From positions 1 to 64,000 of the forward strand of contig JBFWUN010000011.1 in the NCBI GenBank assembly GCA_050247235.1: a DNA stretch of 64,000 nt, written 5' to 3'. The notes below the pieces were generated by a model. The model was not told where the DNA came from. It saw nothing but the letters and a program-made list of their open reading frames with translations, and searched no databases. Below are positions 63,639-64,000 of this stretch, one piece after another (positions within the stretch are counted from its first letter, which is position 1; each line of letters starts with the position of its first letter). The position numbers and the translations under genes were made by a program. The stretch comes from CAIKBL01 sp050247235 (GTDB taxonomy: Bacteria > Pseudomonadota > Gammaproteobacteria > Ga0077536).

Positions 63639-63655
63639 CGGGGCATGGCCGCGCG

Positions 63656-64000
63656 TCAGAAATAGCCGTTGATCGGCAGTTCCACCCCGTTCACCAGCCA
63701 GTCCCCGATCGCGCGCGCCTTGAACGCGGTCGGGTTGTGCGCGGCGAGCGTGACCATGTTCCGCCACGGCTCGTCGAGACCCGCGGCGCGCACCGTCTGC
63801 GACGCCCCGCCGAGTTCGAACAGCAGGGTGGCCGCGCGCGGGGCGATGTCGTCCACGAAGACCTTGGCTTCGGCGGCCAGCACCGAGGCGCGATGTGCGC
63901 GATCGAAGTCCGCGCGGCCGTCGTGCGCAGACTGCTGGGCATCGGCCGCAGCGAGCACCAGGGCCTCGGCGGCGGCGGCCTGGCTCGCCAGGCGCCCGAC
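63656..64000 (-). CDS. acyl-CoA dehydrogenase-like flavin enzyme, C-terminal fragment
   Basis: The frame stays open to the window edge, so only the last 114 residues are seen. AAEAKVFVDDIAPRAATLLFELGGASQTVR and ARAIGDWLVNGVELPINGYF match the C-terminus of the acyl-CoA dehydrogenase-like monooxygenases (the DszC/FMNH2-dependent group). It is convergent with the AhpD-like gene, 17 bp away. The N-terminal domains that would tell dehydrogenase from monooxygenase are outside the window. Confidence 0.78.
   Translation of the reverse strand, partial: VGRLASQAAAAEALVLAAADAQQSAHDGRADFDRAHRASVLAAEAKVFVDDIAPRAATLLFELGGASQTVRAAGLDEPWRNMVTLAAHNPTAFKARAIGDWLVNGVELPINGYF

Overview
This is a GC-rich window (roughly 70% by eye) from a draft assembly; the 100-N block at 10908-11007 marks a scaffold join. 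The order gltX, tRNA-Ala(GGC), tRNA-Glu(TTC) and the overall gene content suggest a gammaproteobacterium. Many oxygenases, acyl-CoA dehydrogenases, a Baeyer-Villiger monooxygenase and a PQQ dehydrogenase point to an aerobic degrader of hydrophobic or aromatic compounds, perhaps a Steroidobacter/Nevskia-type lineage. That placement is inference, since no rRNA or marker gene is present.

Layout. 1-2.6 kb: the end of a DsrE-like protein, a TusA-like sulfur carrier and a hybrid sensor kinase. 2.6-4.8 kb: 170-bp tandem repeats, then tRNA-Glu, tRNA-Ala and gltX on the minus strand. 4.8-10.4 kb: a tandem-PilZ protein, an unknown gene, a Rieske oxygenase and a PQQ quinohemoprotein dehydrogenase read as one overlapping run, then a DUF2062 membrane protein. 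10.4-14.2 kb: a cupin cut by the gap, an Ada-type DNA repair protein cut by the gap, a MaoC-like hydratase, a small membrane-anchored protein, an HTTM membrane protein with a partner, and ComFB. 14.2-21.9 kb: a single-chain acyl-CoA carboxylase divergent from acetoacetate-CoA ligase and an alcohol dehydrogenase, then a host-attachment protein, a large palindromic repeat and a deazaflavin-type oxidoreductase. 21.9-27.8 kb, minus strand: a Rieske dioxygenase alpha/beta pair, an FMN glutamate-synthase-family protein and an Orn/Lys/Arg decarboxylase. 28-32 kb: a TPR/beta-barrel outer membrane protein followed by two secreted FecR-domain proteins with Thr/Pro-rich tails. 32-37.7 kb: a three-gene RND efflux operon. 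38-46.3 kb: two acyl-CoA dehydrogenases, an SDR, an AraC regulator divergent from a Baeyer-Villiger monooxygenase, a ClC channel and a cupin. 46.3-56.8 kb: three tandem paralogues that join a class III nucleotide cyclase to a STAND-type ATPase. 57.4-64 kb: an FMN-type oxidase, a Tat-exported protein, a lipid/membrane group, a Tat aldo-keto reductase, an AhpD-like protein and the end of an acyl-CoA dehydrogenase-like gene.

Most distinctive are the triple cyclase-ATPase operon, in which the first gene has a frameshift in a GC dinucleotide tract and a 27-bp palindrome read into its C-terminus, and the TPR-barrel plus twin secreted FecR operon, which could be an uncharacterised cell-surface system. 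Several REP-like palindromic elements (2.6-3.06, 21.24-21.41 and 53.32-53.39 kb) show mobile or amplified repeats at work, but no transposase, integrase, phage gene or CRISPR array was found.
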